A stretch of DNA of 64,000 bases, from NCBI RefSeq assembly GCF_000151315.2, contig NW_011887303.1, positions 826,409 through 890,408 of the forward strand, in the 5' to 3' direction. The notes under the pieces are model-generated. The model saw only the letters and a list, made by a program, of their open reading frames with translations, made no database searches and was not told the origin of the DNA. The DNA comes from Capsaspora owczarzaki ATCC 30864. Its lineage: Eukaryota > Opisthokonta > Filasterea. Below, in pieces: positions 1-10,454 of the stretch (the first letter of the stretch is position 1; each line of letters begins with the position of its first letter). Both the position numbers and the translations under genes were made by a program.

Positions 1-976
1 CCTCGCGTTGTTGAGATTGTACTTTTTCGGATTCGGCCTTGAGCTCTGCCTCGCTTGCCAATGGGACGACGTTACTCGTTGGAGTTGGATCTGCTGGTTG
101 CTCTGGCTCTATCGACAATGGCAATTGAATCGCAGCACTCGGGTGACCAGCAGGTCCTTCGCCATGAACACACATGTACGACGCGCGGAATTGGTACGTT
201 GCACCCGGTTCAAGCGCACCCACCGTCACGTACAAGGACGTTGCGCCGACCGAGTACGACGACAGTACTGCCGATGGAGCCCATCGCAGGTCCTGCTGCT
301 GGTCGTCATTATGGTTACCGCCGACCGACGTTGATGGTGGCTTGTCGAGCGACTCTGCGCCCGGACCCGTCGGATTCCATTGATTCTGTGCCAGTTGTAG
401 CTATTTTCAAGCAACAATGATACAAAAACAAAAAACAACAGCCATATGAATCGCGCGGTTCAAGTTCAAAGGTGACCGAATCGGTGATCGGTGAGGGTTA
501 GGGCACTTCAACCCCCCCCCCAACAAGACGCAAGACGCAAAACCAAACAAAACCAAAAGAGTGACTCACTTGGAAGACTCTGCATGAGCAGTTGTAGACG
601 CGTGAAGCGAGGAACTCGGACGAGTACTCTGCCGCGCGCAAACCCGTCTGGAACGTCAGCAGCGCCTGGCTTGGCTGGAACTGCATTGGCGACGCCACCG
701 GCTGCAGGATTCACACACAAACACACACACATATAAACAAAGGGGGTTTCCAGCAGTCGGATGAAGGTCAGTCTCGGACCATGAAGTCCCAATCCAATGC
801 TGGAACATTGAAGCGTGTGTGGAATGCTTCTCCGACGGCACTTTCACTTCTCTCGCGGCTGTCTGTCGACCGCTCGTGACTACCTTGGGTGGTGCCGGGA
901 TTGGCTGCAGTGACTTGCCGGCAAAGAGCAGCGAAAGGGCGACTGCAACCCAGCCAACTGCGTGCTGCGGCTGCAT
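1..976 (-). CDS. Secreted or membrane protein with fibronectin type III domain (partial, runs off left edge)
   Basis: Exons on the minus strand: 884-976, 570-701 and 385 down to base 1, all joined in phase 0. The first exon gives a signal peptide (MQPQ..., hydrophobic core VAVALSLLFAG). The third exon holds the second half of a typical FN3 fold: a strand ending LYVTVGALEPG, then the Y-x-F-R-A strand and a GEGPAGHPS loop. The sequence then becomes charged and helix-forming (SEAELKAESEKVQ), probably the start of a coiled coil. FN3 domains bind protein partners outside the cell, so a cell-surface or secreted role is inferred. The rest of the protein, including any membrane span, lies beyond the window. 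Exon layout resembles that of the divergent neighbour at 1352. Confidence 0.6.
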
Positions 977-1300
977 TCGAAGGAAGGAATTGGGGAAATG
1001 CAAAAAATCTAAGAAACGGAAAAAAAAGAAAAATGAAAAAAAAAAAAAAAAAAAAGATGGATTGCTTTGTGCTTTGTGTTTGTCGAAATCAAGAGCGATC
1101 GGGTTGACCGTGTACCTGAGACGACGGATGGGAGGGAGGAGGACAAAGTGTACTGTAGATCTACCAAGGTCAATCCATGACACTCGTGAGCAATCCTAGA
1201 CAAAGCCAAATCAATCCACAAGTGAATCAACCATCACCATTGTGTACTGTATTGGACTGCATTGATCCAGATCTCCATACATTTGCATTGCTGCTCAGTT

Positions 1301-1333
<33 letters not shown>

Positions 1334-1351
1334 CATTTTCATTGTTCTCTA
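977..1351. promoter_or_regulatory. Shared divergent promoter region
   Basis: A 375-base gap lies between the start codons of two head-to-head genes. It holds an A-run near 1038-1054 and a T-run at about 1302-1333. No TATA-like element can be named with confidence. Open frames through it are homopolymer artefacts. Confidence 0.4.
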
Positions 1352-4300
1352 ATGCAAAAGTACTGGCTGGCATTGCTGGCGCTCGTCGTCCCGTTCATTC
1401 TGCCGCCGACCGTCACGCGACCCGTCCAGGTAAAGAGCAACAACAGTAACAAACAACAGTAACAAACAACAGTAACAACAGCAACAGTAACACGAGTGAA
1501 AGCGGGAATGCGCCATGATGATCGCAGTTCTGGGACGCTCATCCACTGGCAGCCGGCTCACTGTGCTTGATTCATTGATGTTGCCTATGTGTGTGCGTGT
1601 CTGCGTGTTGCTGGGTTGTCGCAGCCGGTGGCATTCCAGGTCAAGTGGAACAGCGCCAACGACGATGGCTCGAGCCGGGTTTTGCTGTACTCTGGGACAG
1701 CGTCGCTCGCAGACGCGTCGTTGCAGGCACCGGCGGGATTGGGCTCTGACGATGGGACATTCGAGATGCTGTTCGTGTCGATCGGCCATGGCGGGCTCGA
1801 GCAAGGCGCACTGCAGTCAGGCTGCTTTTCATTGTTCGAGGTAAACCCGACGCTCCAATTTTCCGCTCAGATTGCGCTCAGATTTACTCAGATGGGGTGA
1901 ATCAATCAAATTCACTTGCTCCATTTTTTTGGTTTTTCGTCCCCTTTTGTTTGTAAAGCGATCGAGTGCCAGGCATCCATTCCGCAGACTCGATTTGCCG
2001 TGCTTCGATGCTCAACCCCAGTCCACTTCGACCGACGTGCTCATCCCTGTAGAGTACTTCAAACAGCCACGATATGCTTCTGCTACCCGCACTGGGTCCA
2101 GCCAACCCGCTCAAACTTCCGACCAGGAGTCGCAACTGCAATCCTCGCTGTTCAACGTGCAGCTGACAGTGGCGCTGCAACTGACGACGGGCGCCGAATC
2201 AGCTGAAAGCGAGCCGAGCCAGTGGATTTTAGTGGATTTGTGCACTGATGAGCACCCGTCCGATCTAGCCGCCGACAGCGAGGCGAACGAAGACGCGCAG
2301 CCCGCCTTGTCGCAGGTGAACCGGTTTGTTGAGCACATTGGCCTCCCGACTCCGACGGCAGGGGCAGCAGGGTTGGTGCAGTCCGTAACCGAGCAGACCG
2401 AAGCAGCCCCTGAACCTCTGTCGTTGGTGGCGGGTGCTCTGCCGTTGGCTCGACTTCGAGCCGAGCTTGAACGCGAGTCTGAGCGGAGCCGCTTGCTCCA
2501 ACACGCTCTTCATCAAACTACGGCATCTCTGCATCGCTCGTATACTGGACTGAGCCAGTGTCAAGAAAAGTTGCAACGAAAGACGACGCTACCAGAGGTT
2601 CTGTTGCCGGCACCAGCCCACCACCCTGGCGCTGTGGTCGAGCTTTCGCACGACCCGCTCGACCCAGAAGAATGCAACCCAGAGCCGGTGCTAAAACATC
2701 TGGGACCGGTTCGCCCAATCCTGCTGTTCCACGCTTGCCGACAGTACTTTGACCAGTACGACTTGACGATTGAGCAAACAGTCGATTTTCTCGCCGCAGC
2801 TCTCGTTTCGTGCCTTGCGTATGCTGTCATTGCCTCCATTCTCTGTGCAGTTCGTGCCAGCCTCGTCAAGCAGTTGGAAGCGGAAGCGGGCACACTACGC
2901 CAAGAGCTCGAGGAAGTGACAAGCCACGGAGACATTCAAAACCAAAGAGCCGTCGCTGCTGCTCAAGTTGCTCGGACTCGCATTGCAGAGCTCGAGTTGA
3001 AGGTTGAGCTTTTGGAGGCAACTCTTGCAACCAAGCAGCAGACCGTGCAAAGTGACGGCGAACCCTCCGCTACAACCGGCATTGCTACAACCGCACTGGA
3101 TGAACTTTCGGAACTGAGCCCTGCGCAGTCGGAGCTCGCTCGTGGATTAGCATCGTTTGTCGCCGCCACGCGCTCGTTGAGCGCCGCCTTGTCTTCCGGC
3201 GCCGAGAACGGGTCGATCGCCTCTGCATCCATCACCTCCTCGTCCAATCTGGTCGACGTCACTCTAGATGAGCTGCAAGAGGAGGGCCAAACGAACGCGC
3301 CCGGCAGCGAAGACGCTCAAAGCATCTTGAGCGAGACTGTTCAGCACCTTGGTGGATTGACAACTGAGGTGAATGGCGAATCGGATTCGGAATCGGTTGC
3401 TGTCGTCGCGGTCGTGGCCGAGCCGGTTGTGGCCCGCCCTGCCAACCTGGACGCAATTGCGCTCACTATTGCGGCTGGCCAGATTGCCTCCGAGCGCGAA
3501 GCTAGAATGAATGCCGAAGCCCAGCTCGTGCAGACCGTTCAGCATAGCGAGTTTTTGCAAACCCAGCTGGACATGATCAACGAATTCTATGCAAAAGCGC
3601 GTTTGGATGCACAGACGGCTCGTGATGATCTGGCTGTCAAGGAGGCTGTGTTTGAAGCAGAGCTGGAGTCGAGCCGCCACGAGCTGTTGCAAGCGCGTGT
3701 CACTGCGGCGCAAGTTCAGTCGCAGCTCCAACATCAGGCCACTGAGAGTGCAATTCGCTCCCTGGATCGAACAGACGACGAAAGCGGCGCATTTGAGATT
3801 GCTTCGCTCTCGAGGGGCAGTTTGTCAGCAACAGCAGCAGCAACAGCAATTGACTCGAACGGCCAGGAACCACACACGCCAACAGCTGGCGGTCGCTCAT
3901 CGAAAGAGCGCATCCTGGATTTGGAGCAGCGACTTGCTGCGTCCGAGGCTGAGCTCTCCACCTCGCTTGACCAGCACCTGACATGCATGCAGCAGCTGGA
4001 ACTGCTCACGATTGCCAACACGCGTGAGCGCGACCGCCACATTGCAACGTCCATCGAATTGGAAGAGCTGCGCCGCGTGCACCAAGAGACAATGGAGCAG
4101 GTCGACGAGTTGAGGGCGCAAGTGACGGAGCAGTTGGATCGCATGCAATTCCAGACCGAAGAAACAAAGGAGAGCCGTGCACAGCTGCTGGCCGACCTGC
4201 GAGACTCGCGCACGCGTGCCCAGGATTTGGCGGGCCAAGTGGCGGAATTGAAACGCCACAATTTTGATCTTGCGCACACTTTGTCCGAATTCCAGCTTCA

Positions 4301-5207
4301 GGAGAACGGCGAGAAGGGTGGCGATCACGCAGCTGGTCAAGACGAGCTGCTCTTGCTCGAAGAGGACCAGCAGGCCTCAGCAGCGGCGCAGACGTCTGCT
4401 CCAGCAGATGCCTCCTTGCCGACAGTGATTGTCATTCCTGAGAGCACACAAGAGGCAGCGGCTGGGCCCAACCCCCAACATGACGCGCGTCCAGACACGA
4501 TCGAATCGTTGCGAGAGGAACTAGCACACGCCTCACGGCGCATCAAAGAGCTCGAGTTCGAACTGACCACGGCTGCGACGGAGCACAATCTTGACATTGA
4601 TGACGACTTGGAACGCGACGACGAGAGCGAAGACGAAGTTGTCGATGTTGACGACCAGCTGGAGGAGGAACTGCTGGAAACGTACGAGACGACGGCACCC
4701 ACCACGCCACAAACCTCCATGTCCTCTCAACAGAGCTGGAAGCATGGTGGTGGCGCAGTGTCGCCTGCCGATCTGCTGGCGGTCAACTCGGGTGGTCGGA
4801 GCAGCCGTCGCGTCGGTGCGTTGGCTGGAATTCCTTTGGTCGGAGTGTCGCCGGCCCCAGGCTCGCCCGTCCCCACACGGTTTCCGCGCGTGTATGACGC
4901 GGCGACTCCTCAAGGCAACAAGCTGGCCCCGAGCGTCTCTGCTTCGCCGTATGCGGGCGACTCGCTGCAACTGAGCAATGCCATGCAAGCCTTGCGCTCT
5001 CGTCCACGCGCCTCCTCGAGTGTCTCGACCACATCTTCCATTGGTCGTTCCATCGGTGGAGCCAGCACGGCTCCGCGACCCAATTACTGCCATGCGATGG
5101 TTCAGACGGAGCATTTCCTGCTCGACGAGTTTGTGCGCCGAACCGAAGGCAAAAATTCCCTGCTGACACTCTTCGACAAAATCGCCAATGGCACTGTGAT
5201 GCAATGA
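1352..5207 (+). CDS. Uncharacterised single-pass membrane protein with long coiled coil
   Basis: Exons 1352-1429, 1625-1840 and 1959-5207, all phase 0, give about 1180 residues. The N-terminus is a signal peptide (MQKYWLALLALVVPF). A region of about 340 residues rich in beta-forming stretches follows, presumably lumenal or extracellular. A clear membrane span lies near residues 373-396 (FLAAALVSCLAYAVIASILC). Everything after it is Glu/Gln/Leu-rich heptad sequence up to about residue 930, then an acidic patch and a Ser/Pro/Gly-rich tail. The layout is that of a type I membrane protein whose large cytoplasmic coiled coil could tether or scaffold. I recognise no family. Signal and span are seen; topology is inferred. 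A golgin-like or ER-tether role is possible but unproven. Confidence 0.75.
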
Positions 5208-5346
5208 CCAGGGGAGGCGTGATGACAGGTGTGAATGAAATGTGTGGATCAGGCATGCAATATATTGTTCACAAACAAAACGAATCAAGCGTTTTTTGGT
5301 TTTTCGCGCGCGCGCTCTCTTCACACTCTTTTTCTAAATTTCTGAT

Positions 5347-7356
5347 TCACCAATGGAAGTGAAAGTGTGTGTGCGAGGAGACCTGCCTCGGTCTGCGACT
5401 TGGGATCAAGTACGGCGAGTTTCTGTGATTGTGCAAAATGGCCAGAGAAGGAAGGTGAGATGCGCGGCTCAACTCCCCCCCCCTTTGGGCAACATAAAAA
5501 GTCATACACTTGTTGCCGTGGACAAAGTAATCACGGTACTCCTTGATACCGAAGGCGAGGGTGAATGGCTTCACGGCAATGTTGATGGCAGCCATTCTGC
5601 AATAGGGAGAAAACCAAACAGGAGAAGGCGAAGGCTGGTGAGCAAACAGGTGCAGGTCGGATAGTACACAACAAACGGGAGGGCTAAAACGTACGCCAAT
5701 GAGAACTTGTCGCGGGCCACTGAACAAAGAGACATACAAGGGATAGCAAAGCATACACACAGAATGAGCTGCCGGTTTCACGCAAAAACAAAACGCAACC
5801 CGTTTCTTTTTGCAAAGCTGCAAATGCTTTGCTTACGGCCGTTGGAGTACGCTTCGCCAAAAACGCCCAACACGCAGATATCAGTGACGATGGAGAACAA
5901 CAGGTAGGCGAGCAACTGTGAAACCAGACAACCAAAGCAAAAGAGTCAGACAATCGATGCAACTGTGACTCGTACTGAGTGGGGTTGCGTACAATGGAGA
6001 AGAGTTGGCGATTCTTGGGCTCAATGCAGACATGGAAGATGCCCATGGCGATGAGCAGCATGTTGGCAAATTGGTATGTCCAGGAAAATCCTGTGAACAA
6101 GGCCCTACAGACAGACAGACAGACAGTGGAAGCAGGCAAAGTGAGAGACGACAACCACCCCAAAAAGAAACATGGTGTTTGCTTCAACAAGGTGCGGGTT
6201 TTGGTGCGACTGTTTTGTTTACCAAGTGAAGAAGCACATGTGCAGCGCAAGGAAGATCTTGTGCTTGACGTCCGGCAGCGCGTCGAACATGGCCAGCGAA
6301 ACCATGAAGGCTGGTTTGTCATCGTTTGATGTTTGGACAACGAAGGCAACAACAACAAAAAAAAAAAAGCACAGACCATTCGTTGTTAGAAACCCATTCA
6401 AGAGGTGAGTTGAGTCAAGGTGTGGTCGCGTGTTTGCAGATGAGTCAGGCAGTCAAGTCAGTTCGTCCGTAGCTTTTTGTCATTTTTTCATCATCTGCTT
6501 CATTTTCATCCACTTTTTTCAACTTTGTTGTTGCTGAAATTTTGTCCTTGTCTCAGTTTGTTTCCTTCTTTGTCCCGCTTTTTTTTTTTTTAATTATGGA
6601 AGTTGTCATTCCGTTTCTACTTTTGTGATTTTTTTTCTACTACTGTGAGTTCAAACACGAGCCCCCTTCCCCCTTCTCTTCCCCCTCTCTTCCATCCCTC
6701 CTCTCTCAGCCCAACCTCTCAAATCTGTCAAATCGCTCAAATCGCTCAAATCGCTCAAATCGCTCAATTCTACCTCACTGAATGGCTTTTTTTTTTTTGC
6801 CCTATTTTTTTTTTTTTTGAATACCATTCCAATTCCTACTCATTCAAAAATCCTCCCTCCTTCTCTCTTTCTCTCTCTCTCTCACTCTCGAACCTCCTTC
6901 TCTCTCTCTCTCTATCAATCTCTCTCTCTCTCTCTTCGTCTTGCTTCCCTTGGCTCGCTCGTTTCGCTCGCGCCACACATCAACAGACACCATTGGCCAC
7001 TCGATTCTGTCAGTGGGGGGTTTTTCGCACATACCTCCGCATCCAAAGCTGCCAGCGCTGCCGTGCGCGCCGCCGGTTGCCTTGCGGTGGCTGCTTGCGG
7101 GCATGTCGATCGACGTCGTCACTGGCGGCTGGCCCGGCGCCGGCTGCGGCGACGTGTAGGTCGATGAGACATTGTCCCCTTGCACTGCGTACGGCGTCGC
7201 ATACGTCGCTGTCGAGCCGGGCCGCGCTGCAAGCGGCTGAGTCGACACCGCACCAGCGCCAGCATCACGGGGCGCGCCAACGTCTTCGTAGTCGTCCGAG
7301 TCGTGCACGGCAGCGGGGTCGGGCTGACCCTTGTTGGCGTCGTCGTACTGCGTCAT
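5347..7356 (-). CDS. AGTRAP-like multi-pass membrane protein
   Basis: Seven exons: 7035-7356, 6223-6310, 5993-6104, 5837-5915, 5695-5719, 5510-5596 and 5347-5422. Phases are consistent; 262 residues. The first exon is a Pro/Thr/Ala-rich soluble tail of about 107 residues. The rest has four hydrophobic helices. Two stretches look like the animal type-1 angiotensin II receptor-associated protein: W-A-L-F-T-G-F-S-W-T-Y-Q-F-A-N-M-L-L-I-A-M-G, and the C-terminal A-I-N-I-A-V-K-P-F-T plus a Tyr/Arg-rich end. Family members are small Golgi/endosomal membrane proteins that influence receptor trafficking. Exon 5 is only 25 bases. The long N-terminal tail is not in the animal protein. Gene structure is firm; the family call is moderate, resting on remembered similarity. 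Confidence 0.65.
6729..6767. repeat. Short tandem repeat, 9-base unit AAATCGCTC
   Basis: Four to five copies of AAATCGCTC lie within the long first intron of the AGTRAP-like gene. The surrounding intron is strongly pyrimidine-rich on the plus strand, with (CT)n at about 6860-6940. Confidence 0.8.
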
Positions 7357-8240
7357 AGTTTGTCACTATCTGAGAAGAAGAAGAAGAAGAATGAAACGAA
7401 CAAAAAATGTTCAAGAGGACTGATCGTGTGAAGATCGATCGAAGAACGACAATAAAAAGGGCATCGATTTTGAGTACAATGTGAAAGAAACCTAAGAGAG
7501 TGGATGGAGCTCAGAGACCAGGACGAAGCAGAGGAAGAAGGAGGAGAACGCGCATTGGTGAATGGTTTCGACTCGTGAGGCCCGGCGCGTGCGTGAGGCT
7601 CAAACAAGCAAGCAGGCGAACAAAAGCGGGAAAGGGTCTTCCAGAGAGCTGAACTATGGAACGAAGAGGCGCATCACATCCACAACGTCACCATGTGCGT
7701 TTTGAACGAGCGGCAAAGATGGTTGGTTTTTGGGTTGTTTGCGTTGTTTGTTGTATTCCAAGTTCACTGCGCACTTTGACGAAATCATTGCACCATGCCG
7801 ATCTCACCAGATCAAGTCATTCCAAAGTACAGTATTGCGAGATGTAGAGAGGTTTGTGTGACAAGGGAAACGCCGTTGGAGCAAAGGCGAATCCGAAACG
7901 CATAGATCAATTTCGACCGACTGAGCGTCCACGTCCAGCTGGACAGGTACACGCCGCCAGCCATTTCGCACCAGTTGAAATACGAACGTTTGATCGGCCA
8001 ATGCAAGTTCAGCTTTGGCAGGCACCAATCGGCGGCTCAAAGCAGAATGCTGGATGTGTTTTCAATCCGGCTCTAGGCTTTCTCTCGTTCACTGCGCGCA
8101 CCCAATTCGCATCTCCAAACCCCCAGATCCAGTACTGTACGAAATACAAACTCATTCTGCCCTTGCTCGTTTTCATCGTGCACTCGCCGTTTTTTGCCAA
8201 CTACAGTAGCTCAGTCAAATCCCAATCCATCCCATTCACC
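7357..8240. other. Intergenic region between divergent genes
   Basis: An 884-base gap separates the AGTRAP-like gene (minus) from the SLC35F6 homologue (plus). No supported coding or RNA gene was found. It probably carries both promoters and 5' leaders. Confidence 0.5.
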
Positions 8241-8626
8241 ATGGTCAAGTTTGCCGTCTCGCACAACGCGTTGCTTGTGATTGGGATGCTGCTCACGGGC
8301 TCCATCAACACGCTCTCCAAGAAGGCCCAAAACCAAGTCTCGTACGATGTGTGATTGTTCTTGCATGATTCCTATGCTGAACAGCTCAGAAATCTCAGTG
8401 TTTGCGCCACCACACCATGTCCCCACCATGTGTGTGTTTGTCTTGTTGAGCAGGTCGGAGGGCATCGATGGCACAGTGCGCACCTTCTCCAAACCATGGC
8501 TGCAGACCTTCTTCATGTTCATCGGTGAGTCTGGTGCTGTTGAACTTGCGAACCCCGGGCGACGCGACAGGCGACAGGGGGCGAAATCAGGCTGCGACAC
8601 GACCCAACAACAGCTCACTCGTCCCG

Positions 8627-8657
<31 letters not shown>

Positions 8658-9918
8658 CTCTCCCGTCTCTCTTCCTCAGGTGAATCACTGTGCCTGATTG
8701 GACTCTACGTCCAACGCCGCCGCGAGACAGCTGCACGGCTTCAGATGCTGTCGGCGTCCGTCAACCAAGACCCGTTCGCGTCAAGTTACGCGTCGCCCGA
8801 CCCGGCAAGCAGCTCGCTTCTGCCACGGACAGCGGCAAGCAAGAACGCCGATGTGGACACGAGCAAGCACGTCGATCGAATTACGCACAAGCGGACGTGG
8901 CGGCAGGTGCTCATCTTTCTCATCCCGACCTGCTTTGATCTCACTGGCACGACCCTCGCCGGCATTGCATTGCTGTACTGCGCCGCTTCCGTGTGGCAAA
9001 TCATGCGCGGGAGCATTATCATTTTCAGTGCTGTGCTTTCCGTGCTCTTCCTGAAGCGCACGCTGGGCCCGCACAAGTGGACGGGCCTGTTCATTGTGTT
9101 TTGCGGTCTGGCGATGGTCGGCGTCGCCTCTGTGCTTGCTGACAGTGGCGATGACAGCCACCCGACGTCCGAGGTCGTCCTTGGCATTGCTCTCAACCTT
9201 GCTGGCCAGCTCTGCTCGGCCGGCCAAGTCGTTGTCGAAGAAAAGCTCATCAAGGCCGCAAACTACCCTCCAATGGAAGTGGTGGGCCGCGAGGGCCTCT
9301 TTGGTGCCCTCATCTCCATGTTTGTTGCGCTGCCTATCGTCTACTTTATTCCCGGCAGCCAACCCTCGGAAGTTGGCAGCCACGGCTCCTACGAAAATGC
9401 CCTGGACGGCTTTGTCCAAATGTACCACAGCGGGGCTTTGATTGCATTCGTCGTCGTGTACGTGTTTTCGATTGCATTCTACAACTTTTTCGGGCTCGCC
9501 GTCACCAAGGCCATGACGGCCGTTCATCGGACGTTGATTGACGCCTGTCGCACCGTGCTGGTCTGGCTCGTTGGTCTGGTCATTTACTACGGCATCACCG
9601 ACAGCCTCGGCGAGCAATGGACGAACTATTCCCCACTTGAAGGTTTGTTTGTGGACGGGTGTCTATTTGTCCTTGTCTTGTTGTTTTGAGTTTTTTTTTT
9701 TTTTTTGATGGGGTGCTGACCCATCTGAGTGAGTTGGTTTCATTTTTCATTCTGCTGCTCCAGTGGCCGGATTCCTGACACTGGTATTTGGAACGCTGGT
9801 CTACAACAATATTGTCAAACTACCTGGATTCAAGCACGATGTACCACCACCGACATGCAGCGAAACCCAACCGTTGCTCAGTCCGAATCTGAATGCGGGC
9901 AACCCTCAAGTTGTTTGA
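8241..9918 (+). CDS. SLC35F6: Solute carrier family 35 member F6 homologue
   Basis: Exons 8241-8350, 8454-8524, 8680-9642 and 9764-9918 give 432 residues. It is a drug/metabolite-transporter-superfamily protein with about ten hydrophobic helices. It follows the animal SLC35F6 closely: a start with TGSINTLSKKAQ, the C-F-D-L-T-G-T-T-L-A helix, QIMRGSIIIFSAVLSVLFLKR, the VVEEKLI stretch, GREGLFG, YFIPGSQPS and TVLVWLVGLVIYYG. The animal protein sits in lysosomal and mitochondrial membranes and its substrate is not settled. The phase-2 junction between exons 1 and 2 uses a GTGATT donor at 8351; the other donors are ordinary. A (CT)n tract precedes exon 3. Confidence 0.9.
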
Positions 9919-10231
9919 TGAATACAAAGTCACGTTCAATGTTACAACTCTGTGTAAATGTGGTTTCGGTGTGTCTTCCTTGAATTGACTGAATTGACTG
10001 AATGGCTGACTTGACTGAATTGACTGAATTGACTGAATTGACTGACTTGACTGGAGTGACTGTCTTGATGTTGAGTTTGGAAAGTGGCAGCTGACATACG
10101 AAATCTCTCCCCAGTTTTGGATTTTCACTCTCTTTTGATTGTTCACTCTTTTTCTCTTGTTTTCTCACTCTTTCTCTTTGTTTCTCTTTTCCTTTACGCT
10201 GCCGTCGTCACTTTAGTCACATTCACACGCA
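9919..10231. other. Intergenic gap with 9-base tandem repeat
   Basis: This is the 3' end of the SLC35F6 gene and the leader of the bHLH gene. Between 9980 and 10062 the unit GAATTGACT recurs about nine times with small variations. Nothing else was recognised. Confidence 0.6.
9980..10062. repeat. Tandem repeat, unit GAATTGACT
   Basis: About nine 9-base copies, some imperfect (GAATGGCT, GACTTGACT, GGAGTGACT). It lies about 170 bases upstream of the bHLH-hemopexin start codon. Confidence 0.85.
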
Positions 10232-10249
10232 ATGCAGTCGACGGGCGGC

Positions 10250-10281
<32 letters not shown>

Positions 10282-10423
10282 GCAGCAGCAACTCCACTCT
10301 TTGCCGCTCACGATTGCAGGCCTCGCTGAGCTCGCTGCTGCCAACAGCCACGGCCACGGCCACAACCCGAGCAGCAGCGGCAATCCCAGCATGTTCTCGC
10401 TCACGGGCAGCGGCATTGGCCCC

Positions 10424-10454
<31 letters not shown>

